From CAZSRX01 sp964609675 [NCBI: uncultured Bacteroidota bacterium] (GTDB lineage: Bacteria > CLD3 > SB21), in NCBI GenBank assembly GCA_964609675.1, contig CAZSRX010000004.1, forward strand, positions 53,854 through 117,853: DNA of 64,000 nucleotides. Direction: 5' to 3'. Under the pieces are notes generated by a model that was not told the origin of the DNA, searched no databases, and was given only the letters and a program-made list of their open reading frames with translations. This document shows, piece after piece, positions 1 to 8,945 of this stretch; the first letter of the stretch is position 1; each line of letters opens with the position of its first letter. A program made the position numbers and the translations under genes.

Positions 1-1229
1 GGTCCCAGTCCATGCTGGTCACGGCGCTGCGCAACCATGAAAACGAGATCATCGGCGTGCTGCAGCTCATCAACGCCAAGGAAGAGGACGGCACGACGAT
101 TCCGTTTTCCAACTCGTATCAGGACCTCATCGAGTCGCTCGCCTCGCAGGCCGCCGTAGCCATCACCAATACCGCGCTGATTCACGACTTGCAGGCCTTA
201 TTGGACGCATTCATTCTCGTCATCGCGAGCGCGATAGACGAAAAATCGCCCTACACCGGCGGCCACATCCAGCGTGTGGCGGAACTGACGCAAAAAATCG
301 CCCTGGCCCTCAGCGAATCCGAAGACGAGCGCTGGAAGCATTTCCGTCTCAATGAAGACGAACAGAACGAACTCCGCATCGCAGCCTGGATGCACGATAT
401 CGGCAAGATCACCACGCCGGAATATGTGGTGGATAAAAGCACCAAACTGGAAACGATTTTTGACCGTGTCCACGCCCTGGAACCCCGGTTTGAACTGCTG
501 AAAGCCCAGACGGAACTCGAATATCAGGAACAAAAAAACAAACTTTCAAAATCCAAACGCAAAGATAAAACCAGCCGGCTTCGGACGCTGAAACAGACAT
601 TTGAAACCCGTCTGGCGCAGATTGACGACGACCTGGCTTTTATCCGGACCGTCAACATCGGCGGGGAATTTCTCGAAGATGCCAAGATTGAGCGGATTAA
701 GGCCATCGGCGCGCAGAAAGTTAAAATCGGCGCCAAGACCGTCAACCTGCTGAACGACAATGAAATATATAATCTGAGCATCCGCCGCGGTACCCTAACC
801 GAAGAAGAGCGCATCATCATCCAGAACCATGTGGTGCTGACCATCAAAATGTTACAGCAACTGCCGTGGCCCAAGAAACTCCGCCGCGTGCCGGAATACG
901 CCGGAGGGCATCACGAAAAACTCGACGGCACCGGTTACCCCAACCACCTCAAAGCCGAGAATCTGTCCGTACAGGCGCGCATTATGGCCATCGCGGATAT
1001 CTTTGAAGCGTTGACCGCCGCCGACCGACCCTACAAACCCGGAAAGAAAATTTCCGAATGCATTAAAATCCTCGGCTTCATGGTCAAGGACAAACACGTG
1101 GACGGTGAAATTGTCGATTTCTTTATTAAATCCGGCATGGCGCAGGAATACGCCCGCACCCATCTTCGCGACAACCAACTGGACACGTTTGTCTGGGACG
1201 GCAAGGAATATGACTGCCGGCGGAACTAA
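1..1229 (+). CDS. HD-GYP domain phosphodiesterase with GAF domain, 5' partial
   Basis: The open frame runs off the left edge (it is open from base 3), so the N-terminus is missing. The first ~60 residues visible are the end of a GAF domain (ending in an ASQAAVAITNT-like helix), followed by an HD-GYP domain. Counting from the ATG at 12, the metal-binding HD pair is H128-D129 in 'MHDIGKI' and the GYP part is 'HHEKLDGTGYP' near residues 300-310. HD-GYP proteins hydrolyse cyclic dinucleotides such as c-di-GMP; that activity is inferred from the family. About 170 residues separate the HD and HHE motifs, far more than usual. The extra ~110 residues (about 140-250) are charged and partly coiled-coil. 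The gene ends 4 bp before the open frame that encodes PrmC. Confidence 0.9.
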   Translation, partial: SQSMLVTALRNHENEIIGVLQLINAKEEDGTTIPFSNSYQDLIESLASQAAVAITNTALIHDLQALLDAFILVIASAIDEKSPYTGGHIQRVAELTQKIALALSESEDERWKHFRLNEDEQNELRIAAWMHDIGKITTPEYVVDKSTKLETIFDRVHALEPRFELLKAQTELEYQEQKNKLSKSKRKDKTSRLRTLKQTFETRLAQIDDDLAFIRTVNIGGEFLEDAKIERIKAIGAQKVKIGAKTVNLLNDNEIYNLSIRRGTLTEEERIIIQNHVVLTIKMLQQLPWPKKLRRVPEYAGGHHEKLDGTGYPNHLKAENLSVQARIMAIADIFEALTAADRPYKPGKKISECIKILGFMVKDKHVDGEIVDFFIKSGMAQEYARTHLRDNQLDTFVWDGKEYDCRRN

Positions 1230-1232
1230 GCC

Positions 1233-2195
1233 CTGTCCGGCAACAAAATCATTAAACCCATAACCGGGGATGGCTATACGGATTCTACTCAACGAAAAAC
1301 ATGGACAGTCCTGAATCTTCTGGACTGGACGGCGCAGTATCTCAAAGACAAGTCTTTCGACCATCCGCGCCTGAATACCGAATGGTTGCTGTGCCATGTT
1401 CTTAATTACAAACGGCTGGACCTGTATCTGAATTACGACCGGCCGCTTTCCGCTGAGGAGCTCAGCCGCTTCAAAGCGCTTCTGAAACGTCGTCTGGATC
1501 ACGAACCCCTGCAGTATATTCTCGGCGCCACGGAATTTATGGGCCTTCCGATTCAAGTCAATTCTTCGGTACTGATTCCGAGGCCGGATACGGAAGTGCT
1601 TGCGGAAAAAACCATCGAGACCGCGGCATCCCTTGCCGGAAAAGGCCGGACGCCGGTAATCCTGGACATTGGCACCGGCAGCGGCGCTATTGCCATTGCC
1701 ATTGCCTATTATCTGGCAAAAAAAAATATATCCGCAGAAATACACGCTGTCGATATCAGTCCTGAAGCCGTGGCCGCCGCGCGCGTCAACGCTCAAAGGA
1801 ATGGCCTGGAGGCGCATATTGTTTTTCATGTTGCCGACCTCCGCGATGCCGCTTTCGTGAACCATTACCGAAATACCTGCGACCTCATCGTTTCTAACCC
1901 GCCGTATATTTCCCAGGAAGAATTCCGCCAACTTCCCGAAGAAGTCCGAATCTTTGAACCCGCTATCGCTTTGCTGGCTGAGGATGACGGCTTATTTTAT
2001 TACAAACGCATTGCGTCCATCAGTCCGGAGTTGTTCAACAACCGGTCAACCGAAAATTTTTTGCTCTTTGAAACCGCTTACAATCAGGCCGATAGTGTAA
2101 ACCACATTCTTCTGGAGCGCGGATTTAAAAATATTGAAATTATTAAAGATTATAGCCATATTCCCAGAGTTGTTCTCGGAACATGGAAGGCATAA
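1233..2195 (+). CDS. prmC: PrmC/HemK peptide chain release factor N5-glutamine methyltransferase, start uncertain
   Basis: PrmC methylates the GGQ glutamine of release factors. The SAM-binding glycine motif 'LDIGTGSGAIAIA' and the catalytic 'SNPPYIS' motif are present. The PrmC-like N-terminal helical region (around 'WTVLNLLDW') is encoded in the same frame from about 1302, well upstream of the first conventional start (TTG at 1386), so 1386 is too late. The frame is open back to 1230 but holds no ATG, GTG or TTG there; CTG at 1233 is the only near-cognate codon of the usual kind. Alternatively the ATG at 1270 (frame +1) would read MAIRILLNEK and join the PrmC frame if one base were lost or slipped at the A-run 1295-1299. 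The coordinates use CTG 1233 as a placeholder. Function is secure, start is not. Confidence 0.85.
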   Translation: MSGNKIIKPITGDGYTDSTQRKTWTVLNLLDWTAQYLKDKSFDHPRLNTEWLLCHVLNYKRLDLYLNYDRPLSAEELSRFKALLKRRLDHEPLQYILGATEFMGLPIQVNSSVLIPRPDTEVLAEKTIETAASLAGKGRTPVILDIGTGSGAIAIAIAYYLAKKNISAEIHAVDISPEAVAAARVNAQRNGLEAHIVFHVADLRDAAFVNHYRNTCDLIVSNPPYISQEEFRQLPEEVRIFEPAIALLAEDDGLFYYKRIASISPELFNNRSTENFLLFETAYNQADSVNHILLERGFKNIEIIKDYSHIPRVVLGTWKA

Positions 2196-2216
2196 TACAG
2201 CCGCAGGATACCGCAC

Positions 2217-3398
2217 ATGGAAACGCTTATTCAGCATCAATACGAAGAATTGTTCAACTGTCTTCCGGACGGCGCGATTGTGATTGATTCCCGGGGCATG
2301 ATACTGATTGCCAATCAGGAAGCCGCTTCCATACTCGGTTATAACGATCCCGCCGAGATGAAAGGCGTACCCGTCAGCACTCTGTATTCCAATCCGACCG
2401 ATCACGACACCCTGCTGTCGGTTTTAGGCCACCGGGGGATGATAGAAAAAGGCGTCTATGACTGGAAGCAAAAAAACGGGCAGCCGGTCCTGGTGGAATT
2501 ACGGGCGGCTCCGTTGCGCAATCAGGAAGGTCACGTAACAGGCATTCAGGGCATTTTTAAGGATATAACCAAAAAACTCGAAAGCCAGCTGGCCCAACAG
2601 CAAACGCTGGAGGAAACTACCGCCCGCAGTATTGATGCAGACCGTATGACTGAGATGATCAATTTCTACCTCACACGTCCATCGGATTTGATTCTGCAAG
2701 GTGTTGCGCATAACATGAATACACCCCTGGGCAACATCCGGGGCCGGGCCGAGCTCATTATCCATAATATAGAAAAATTCCTGAAAAACACCGGTACGGC
2801 GCTTCCGGATCCGGACAAGGAACTTCTGCGCAAGCAAATCAAGGGCATTCAGGATATTGTGTCGCAGGTGGACCGCAGCGTTGAAATCATTAAAAGCTTC
2901 ACCGATAAAATCGCTGCCGACAGTGAAAAACAGGCTGGGGACACCGATGTCAACGGCGTAATACGGATGCTGATGCATTATATGGAAACCAGCCTCTACA
3001 TCAAGCATCGCGTACGGAAGAACCTTGAACTGGATCCCGCCAATCCGCGGGCCTACATCAGTCCCGCCGACCTGGCTATGGTTCTGTACCATCTGACAGT
3101 ACACTGCCTCAAGGCCAGCGCGGGCAAACCTGATGTGAACCTGGATATAAAGACCTATTCCCGGGACAACGGCGTGCTGATTGATTTTTCAGGTTCCGCC
3201 GAACGGCCCGACGAATCTGAAATGGATTATTACCTGAATGCCAATACGTCCACGCGCTTTGATATTCCGGATGAGGCCAATTTCAGCGCGTACGACATCG
3301 AGGTCCGTTGCGCCCGCAACCTGCTCGAAGCCGCTCAGGGATCGCTGGAGATCATCCCGGACGCTCAGACCCTTTTCCGCGTAACCCTTCCGTCCTAA
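2217..3398 (+). CDS. PAS domain sensor with histidine-kinase-like core, ATPase degenerate
   Basis: This is a 393-residue cytoplasmic protein with no membrane segment. A PAS domain covers roughly residues 8-120 and ends in a 'GIFKDITKK' PAC-type tail. A short coiled coil follows, then a DHp-like helix with H165 in 'AHNMNTPLGNI', matching the H-box of histidine kinases. The C-terminal ~140 residues resemble the HATPase fold, but the N-box is replaced by 'LYHLTVHCLKAS' and no DxGxG or GxGL glycine box can be found, so ATP binding looks lost or strongly altered. The receiver gene 3414-3794 follows 15 bp later and is the likely partner. It could act as a phosphotransfer or sensory scaffold rather than a kinase; this is inference from the missing boxes. 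Confidence 0.75.
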   Translation: METLIQHQYEELFNCLPDGAIVIDSRGMILIANQEAASILGYNDPAEMKGVPVSTLYSNPTDHDTLLSVLGHRGMIEKGVYDWKQKNGQPVLVELRAAPLRNQEGHVTGIQGIFKDITKKLESQLAQQQTLEETTARSIDADRMTEMINFYLTRPSDLILQGVAHNMNTPLGNIRGRAELIIHNIEKFLKNTGTALPDPDKELLRKQIKGIQDIVSQVDRSVEIIKSFTDKIAADSEKQAGDTDVNGVIRMLMHYMETSLYIKHRVRKNLELDPANPRAYISPADLAMVLYHLTVHCLKASAGKPDVNLDIKTYSRDNGVLIDFSGSAERPDESEMDYYLNANTSTRFDIPDEANFSAYDIEVRCARNLLEAAQGSLEIIPDAQTLFRVTLPS

Positions 3399-3413
3399 CC
3401 GTTTTTTTATGCT

Positions 3414-3794
3414 ATGAATACGCCCACCATATTAATCATCGAAGACGAAAAGGAACTGCGCGAACTCTACGCGGACATCTTTACCGATTACCGGCTGACT
3501 TTTGCCGCCACGGGCCGGGAGGCGGTTGAAATCATCTACGGCGGTTCGCGCTTTGACTTGTACATCGTCGATATTGGGCTTCCTGACATCGACGGGTTCG
3601 AAGTGATGCACCACATCCGCAGCGGCCATCCGCAGGCGCACATCATGGTCGTTACCGGCTATCCGCCGCAAAGCATCAGCCAGAAACTCGACGCCGTTCA
3701 CCCGGACGAAGTTTTACCCAAACCGTTCGACCTGACCCGCCTGCTCAGCGCGACAGAAAAACTAACCGGACTGACGCCGCAACCTTCTCACTGA
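3414..3794 (+). CDS. Single-domain response regulator (CheY-like receiver)
   Basis: This 126-residue protein is a lone receiver domain with no output domain. The acidic pocket is E10-D11, the phosphoacceptor is D53 in 'YIVDIGLPDIDGF', the switch threonine is T81 and the conserved lysine is K103 in 'LPKPFD'. It lies directly behind the PAS sensor gene and is probably co-transcribed with it. It would act by protein-protein contact when phosphorylated. The source of phosphate is unclear, because the neighbouring sensor has a degenerate ATPase. Confidence 0.9.
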   Translation: MNTPTILIIEDEKELRELYADIFTDYRLTFAATGREAVEIIYGGSRFDLYIVDIGLPDIDGFEVMHHIRSGHPQAHIMVVTGYPPQSISQKLDAVHPDEVLPKPFDLTRLLSATEKLTGLTPQPSH

Positions 3795-3811
3795 AAACAC
3801 GGAGCGACTCT

Positions 3812-5260
3812 ATGGCGATAAGAATTTTCAACACCCTATCACGGCAGAAAGAAGAATTCAAGCCGCTGCATGAAGAAACCGTGACCATGTATTCCTGCGG
3901 ACCGACGGTATATAACTACGTCCACATTGGTAATGCGCGGACATTTGTTATGGCTGATGTCATCCGCCGTTATCTGGAATATACCGGTTACAAAGTCAAG
4001 TTCGTTATGAACGTCACGGACATCGACGATAAAATCATCAATAAAGCGAAAGAATCCGGTCTGGAAGCCAGCGAAGTCGCGCAACTTTATGCCGAAGCTT
4101 TTTTTGAAGACATCGCCCAGCTGGGCATCCATCTGCCGGACGCCGCGCCCCGCGTGGTGGACCATATCGAGGACATCACCAACCTGATCCAGACGCTCAT
4201 TCTGAAAGGGTTCGCGTATGAGTCACACGGGAGCGTGTATTATAATGTCGGTAAATTTCCCGGTTACGGCAAGTTATCCGGAAAAAACATTGACGACCTG
4301 ATTGCCGGCGCGCGCGTGGATGTGGACGAAACCAAAAGGAACCCGCTGGATTTTGCGCTCTGGAAAGCCGCCAAGCCCGGCGAACCCGCCTGGAGCAGCA
4401 TCTGGGGCCCCGGCCGGCCCGGCTGGCATATTGAGTGCTCGGCGATGGCCATGAACCTGCTCGGCGACCAGATTGATATCCACTGCGGCGGCTCGGACCT
4501 GATCTTCCCGCACCACGAAAACGAAATCGCGCAGAGCGAGGCGGCAACCGGGCATCCGTTCGTCCGCTACTGGATGCACTTCGGATTTCTCAACGTCAAT
4601 AACGAGAAAATGTCCAAGTCGGCCGGTAACTTCTGGCTCCTGCGCGACGTGCTCAAACAGTACCGCCCCGAGGCCATCCGGCTTTTCTTCCTGCAGAAAC
4701 ATTACGCCAGCCCGCTGAACTACAGCGAAGAGACCATCAACGACGCCGTCAACGCGCATAAGCGCATCGAAACCATCTTCCTCAAAGTCCAGCAGGCCCT
4801 CGAACTCAAGGAAAATCTCGGCGGCTCACTCGGCGGCGATACCGTAACATCCGACGCTGAAAAATTCGCCAAAGATCTTGACCGGCTGGAACGCGAGGTC
4901 ATTGAAGCGATGAACGACGATTTTAATACCGCCGCCGCGATGGGCAAAATATTCGAAGTTTTCAACGGCCTCAATAAAATCGCCACGCCCAAAACGCTGA
5001 ACGATTTTTCCGTATACATCATGAAGCGGGCGCGGGACCTGATCCTCGAATGGAACGAATTCCTGGGGTTCCTGAACATCTCCAAGCCGGAAACCGCGTC
5101 GAAAAAATACGAACAGCTGATGCAGATTATCCTCGACGTGCGGAAAGAACTACGGAACAATAAGATTTGGAGTCTCTCCGACATGATCCGCGACCGCCTG
5201 CTCGACGCCGGCATCGTAATCGAGGACACGCCGGAGGGCACCACCTGGAAAATGAAATAG
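3812..5260 (+). CDS. cysS: Cysteinyl-tRNA synthetase
   Basis: This class I aminoacyl-tRNA synthetase charges tRNA-Cys. The 482-residue length is normal for the family. The N-terminal 'YSCGPTVYNYVHIGNAR' carries the zinc cysteine C29 and the HIGH-type motif HIGN (38-41). Further zinc ligands lie in 'WHIECSAMA' and 'HCGGSDLIFPHHENE', and the KMSKS loop is intact ('NEKMSKSAGNF'). The ATG at 3812 follows a GGAG-like ribosome site. It starts 17 bp after the receiver gene, and the cyclase gene follows within 6 bp of its TAG stop. Confidence 0.97.
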   Translation: MAIRIFNTLSRQKEEFKPLHEETVTMYSCGPTVYNYVHIGNARTFVMADVIRRYLEYTGYKVKFVMNVTDIDDKIINKAKESGLEASEVAQLYAEAFFEDIAQLGIHLPDAAPRVVDHIEDITNLIQTLILKGFAYESHGSVYYNVGKFPGYGKLSGKNIDDLIAGARVDVDETKRNPLDFALWKAAKPGEPAWSSIWGPGRPGWHIECSAMAMNLLGDQIDIHCGGSDLIFPHHENEIAQSEAATGHPFVRYWMHFGFLNVNNEKMSKSAGNFWLLRDVLKQYRPEAIRLFFLQKHYASPLNYSEETINDAVNAHKRIETIFLKVQQALELKENLGGSLGGDTVTSDAEKFAKDLDRLEREVIEAMNDDFNTAAAMGKIFEVFNGLNKIATPKTLNDFSVYIMKRARDLILEWNEFLGFLNISKPETASKKYEQLMQIILDVRKELRNNKIWSLSDMIRDRLLDAGIVIEDTPEGTTWKMK

Positions 5261-5266
5261 TCACGC

Positions 5267-5899
5267 TTGCCAATTATTGATATCACATGGCCGCTGTCAA
5301 ACGACACCGTCGTCTGGCCGGGCGATCCGTCCGTGGCCATCGGGCACGAGGCGCAAATCAGTCAAGGTGATCGGTATAATGCGACCACGATTCGTTTCGG
5401 CAGTCATTCGGGAACGCACATTGACGCCCCGCGGCATCTGGTCTCAAACGGCGCCACCGTCTCGGATATTCCTCTGGATGGGCTGATCGGACCGTGCACG
5501 GTTGTGGAAACGTCCGCCGCGCCGCTCATCACCCAAAAAGATCTTTCCGGACTGAATCTCAAAAATTGCAGCCGCTTACTGATTAAAACGTCCAATACCG
5601 AAAAACTAAAAAGCCACGCTGCCTTGTTCCTTGAGGATTTTATCGCTCTGGACGCCTCAGCCGCCGACTGGCTCATCAACGCGGGGATTCGGCTGATCGG
5701 TATTGATTATATGTCCATTGAGAATCCGAAATATTCCCCCGAATTGACCGTACACAAAAAGCTGTTGTCCCGAAATATCGTCATTCTGGAAAATGTTGAT
5801 TTATCGCAAGTGCTGCCGGGAGAGTATGAACTGATCGTGCTGCCGCTCAAAATACTCCATGCCGACGGCGCTCCGGTCCGAGCGGTGCTGCGATATTGA
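5267..5899 (+). CDS. Cyclase-family metal hydrolase (kynurenine formamidase-like)
   Basis: This 210-residue protein belongs to the cyclase/KynB-like family of metal-dependent hydrolases. It begins with 'IIDITWPLSNDTVVWPGDP' and carries the metal-binding signature 'HSGTHIDAPRHL' near residues 46-57. The start is a TTG at 5267, chosen because the family's first strand begins immediately after it and no ATG is nearby. The family includes arylformamidases and cyclic-imide or amide hydrolases; no tryptophan-degradation genes are adjacent, so the substrate cannot be assigned. It lies 6 bp behind cysS and converges with the EamA gene. Confidence 0.85.
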   Translation: MPIIDITWPLSNDTVVWPGDPSVAIGHEAQISQGDRYNATTIRFGSHSGTHIDAPRHLVSNGATVSDIPLDGLIGPCTVVETSAAPLITQKDLSGLNLKNCSRLLIKTSNTEKLKSHAALFLEDFIALDASAADWLINAGIRLIGIDYMSIENPKYSPELTVHKKLLSRNIVILENVDLSQVLPGEYELIVLPLKILHADGAPVRAVLRY

Positions 5900-5903
5900 C
5901 GTA

Positions 5904-6851
5904 TCAATCCTCAAGATGAGCGGCGGATTCGCGCAGAAAATCGATATCCTTCTTCTTTTCCCGCTGCGACTGCCAACTGACCACCATGACACCGATAAAT
6001 ATCAGCCAGGCTGACAACAGCGTATGGGCGGTAAGGGTTTCGTCGAGAACTATACCGGCAATCAGCGAAGCCATAACCGGCTGTACGTAAATATAAACCG
6101 CTACCATGGACGATGACGTTCGCTTCAGCGCCCAGCTATTGATGTAATACACCAGCACGGAAGCAAAAATAATCAGGAAACCGATACAGGCCCAGGCCCA
6201 CGCGCTGATGGCGCTATAATCAAACGTCACCGCTTCGGCGGCCGAAAACGGCATGATGCCGAACGCGCCGAACACGAAGGTCCATGTCGTCACCGTCAGC
6301 GGGCTGTACCGTTTAAGAATATCTTTGGAAATAACCAGAAAAACCGAATAGGAAACGCCGTTGAGAAAAATCAGCGCATTGCCGATAAAATATTGATCCG
6401 ACAGGTCAATCCGTTCGCTGCCCATCAGCAGAATGACGCCGGTTAATGAGACCAGCGTTCCTAAAAACTTCACGACATTGAATGATTCTTTTTTTAAAAT
6501 CATGGCGATTAGAATCGTTGTCACCGGAATGGTCGTAACCAGAACCGTGGCGTTAATGGCCGTGGTCATTGAAAGCCCTTTCAGAAATAACGTCTGGTTG
6601 ATTACGATACCAAACAGACTGTACAGCGCCAGCCGGGCATAATCGCCGGCGTTTTGTATTTTTTCGCCGACGGTCCAGCGGTGGAGTATAAAAAGGATTA
6701 TGGCCGCGGTGATAATCCGTATAAACACCAAAGCCAGCGGATCAATTTCCCTCAGCGCGTATTTGGATGTTACGGAATTTATTCCGAAAATAGCCGACAC
6801 GGAAAACAGCGCGAGATGGATTCTGAGAACAGAAAAGGCCGTTCGGGTCAT
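5904..6851 (-). CDS. EamA/DMT-family transporter
   Basis: A 315-residue integral membrane protein of ten predicted helices, arranged as two EamA repeats typical of the drug/metabolite transporter superfamily. The first repeat starts at 'SAIFGINSVTSKYALREIDPL' and the second near the middle at 'NGVSYSVFLVISKDIL'. Members export amino acids, nucleosides or other small metabolites; the substrate here cannot be read from sequence. A charged tail rich in Lys and Glu lies on the cytoplasmic side. Its ATG is only 1 bp beyond the stop of the DUF2723 gene, so the two are almost certainly co-transcribed. Confidence 0.88.
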   Translation of the reverse strand: MTRTAFSVLRIHLALFSVSAIFGINSVTSKYALREIDPLALVFIRIITAAIILFILHRWTVGEKIQNAGDYARLALYSLFGIVINQTLFLKGLSMTTAINATVLVTTIPVTTILIAMILKKESFNVVKFLGTLVSLTGVILLMGSERIDLSDQYFIGNALIFLNGVSYSVFLVISKDILKRYSPLTVTTWTFVFGAFGIMPFSAAEAVTFDYSAISAWAWACIGFLIIFASVLVYYINSWALKRTSSSMVAVYIYVQPVMASLIAGIVLDETLTAHTLLSAWLIFIGVMVVSWQSQREKKKDIDFLRESAAHLED

Positions 6852-6852
6852 A

Positions 6853-8904
6853 TCAGAACTTGACCGCGTTTCGGTAAAACTGGTACCGTTTCTGGATGTT
6901 ATTTCGGATTACGGGCGATTCAGCCAGTTCGACGGCTTTAACATAAAGATTAATAGCTTCCGTGGGTCTCGAAGATTCTAAACCAATCGCCCGCTCGGCG
7001 AACAGAATAGCATAGTAATTTTTCAGCATATTCGCCATACGGTCTTTCGGCTTCATCGGATTCAGCAGGTCTTCAAAGTTCAACGAGGATATATCCACAT
7101 CGGGTATCCGGTCGTTTTCTTTTATTAAACGCTGCGCGACAAGCACGGATTCCTTTTTATAGCCTGGCGCAATACCGTTTTCCAGCGGACGTATCGGGTA
7201 ATAAATCGTAAGATAAACGGGCCGTTCAACGTACGCGCGGTCGATCATCGTGTTAATCATACCGATATATTTCGACTGAATAAAATTCGGATCGAATTTT
7301 TCCTTGTCCTCAAAAGGCTTCACAGCGGATAAGAAAGCGTCCGTTTCCGCTTGGCATTTTTCCATGAAGTCCGGATACTGATGCCGCAGCATATTGATGT
7401 ACCAGGTCCGCCGCAACAGTTCCACATCAATGAAAATCATATCGGGCCGTTGCTTTTCTACCATCTGATAATACATCATCGTGAAGGCGAACGGATCCCA
7501 GTTAACCAGCACGAAAGCGTTGGGTTCTGTGATTTTGAATAAATTATCTTTATACCCGCTGACATAATGATAGGCCCCCATCGTCTCACTGCGGAAACCG
7601 GTATATCCGTAATAGAATGCATATACGGTTAATCCCAACAACCAGGCGGCGGCAAGGATGAATCTGAACTTTACCAGCAAAAAATCATACATATAAAATA
7701 GGGTTACTGCCGCCAGGACCCCCCAGTACATATAGAACGGCAGGTACATTACGCTGACGAGGGCTTTCTGCTCCGCGATCGCAAACGGGTCTTTGATGGT
7801 GATATCGACATTGGTCACATACGCCACCAGCGGTCCTGTAAAAAACGCAAACAGGAGGGTCAGATAAAATAACGCCCGGTTCTTTTTCCAAATCCATATA
7901 AGCCCACCTATGCCGGCGGCTATCCAGACCCATCGGAACTGTTCCGCCAATAACTGATAATGCAGGCCGATCTGCGATAGGAGCACCTGCGCCGAACGGG
8001 GCTTGTCTATGTCCAGGCCGTACTGATGGCGCGTCACTACCCGCCAAAAGTTGGTCCAGCTTTCCGGGTCGCCCCAATCCATGGCCGGATTCGCGGAAGA
8101 AGCCAGCGGCAGATAGAGATAGGGCAGCAATCCGATAAAAAACGCTGCGAGAGCTTTCAGAAGAAGCGGCGCATCAAAGAGAAACCGACGGTTTACGATA
8201 AGGATGAAAATCAGTCCCAGCGGCACAAAAATCAGCGCGGTGTGATGATTCGTCAGCGTGAGGCCGCAACACAGGCTATAAATATAAAACCATTTCTTCC
8301 GCGGTTCCGAATAGTTTTCCGGTGATTGCGCGGCCTGACAATTCAGCCGATACCATTTCATCAGAATAAACAGCAGGGCGCCGGTGAAAAAATTGTTCAG
8401 CGCGTACACTTCGGTAATCACCGACTGACTGAAATACGAGGGGCTGAGCCCCACAGCGACCGAAGCGATCCCGGCGGCCATATAACTCGGAAATAACCGG
8501 CGCCGAAACGAAAAGGTTTTCTGATCTGCGGCGGTTAATGCATCCATCAGGTAAACGGCAATCAAGTATACAAACGCCGCGCCGAGCGCCGAAAACACCG
8601 CGGACATCAGATTCACGCGGTAAGCGATATCACCGAACGGCAGCAGCGTAAACAGTTTGCCCAGCATCGTAAACAGAGGATATCCCGGCTCATGCGGCAC
8701 GCCTACCGTGTAAGCCGCGGCGATAAGCTCTCCGCTGTCCTCAAAAGTAACCGTCGGCGCCAGGCCCGCCAGATAAAATATAAAATTAACTATAAATGCG
8801 ACCGCAAACCCCAGAGGCAGGTTATAACGGTGCTCCGGATAACTGCGAACAATCGGTTTCGCTTCTTTTATTTTAACGGCTTTTTTCTTTGTTGCTTTGG
8901 CCAC
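6853..8904 (-). CDS. DUF2723 membrane protein (TMEM260-like, putative glycosyltransferase)
   Basis: A 683-residue protein with a basic N-terminal tail, many membrane helices in residues ~25-460 and a soluble C-terminal region with a TPR-like end. The first loop holds the family signature 'LAPTVTFEDSGELIAAAYTVGVPHEPGYPLF', which includes the acidic residues and HEPGYP typical of GT-C-like enzymes. The human member of the family (TMEM260) is an O-mannosyltransferase; bacterial members are largely uncharacterised, so a lipid-linked sugar transfer role is inference. It is co-transcribed with the EamA transporter and lies downstream of the DNA glycosylase gene. Confidence 0.85.
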   Translation of the reverse strand: MAKATKKKAVKIKEAKPIVRSYPEHRYNLPLGFAVAFIVNFIFYLAGLAPTVTFEDSGELIAAAYTVGVPHEPGYPLFTMLGKLFTLLPFGDIAYRVNLMSAVFSALGAAFVYLIAVYLMDALTAADQKTFSFRRRLFPSYMAAGIASVAVGLSPSYFSQSVITEVYALNNFFTGALLFILMKWYRLNCQAAQSPENYSEPRKKWFYIYSLCCGLTLTNHHTALIFVPLGLIFILIVNRRFLFDAPLLLKALAAFFIGLLPYLYLPLASSANPAMDWGDPESWTNFWRVVTRHQYGLDIDKPRSAQVLLSQIGLHYQLLAEQFRWVWIAAGIGGLIWIWKKNRALFYLTLLFAFFTGPLVAYVTNVDITIKDPFAIAEQKALVSVMYLPFYMYWGVLAAVTLFYMYDFLLVKFRFILAAAWLLGLTVYAFYYGYTGFRSETMGAYHYVSGYKDNLFKITEPNAFVLVNWDPFAFTMMYYQMVEKQRPDMIFIDVELLRRTWYINMLRHQYPDFMEKCQAETDAFLSAVKPFEDKEKFDPNFIQSKYIGMINTMIDRAYVERPVYLTIYYPIRPLENGIAPGYKKESVLVAQRLIKENDRIPDVDISSLNFEDLLNPMKPKDRMANMLKNYYAILFAERAIGLESSRPTEAINLYVKAVELAESPVIRNNIQKRYQFYRNAVKF

Positions 8905-8945
8905 GCGTCGCCTGGGTATTTAAATATAAAGATTGATATGCCTTC

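Noticed and set aside
852-1931. A 359-codon open frame on the - strand
   Set aside because: It covers the antisense of the HD-GYP and PrmC genes, both with convincing motifs, and shows none of its own.
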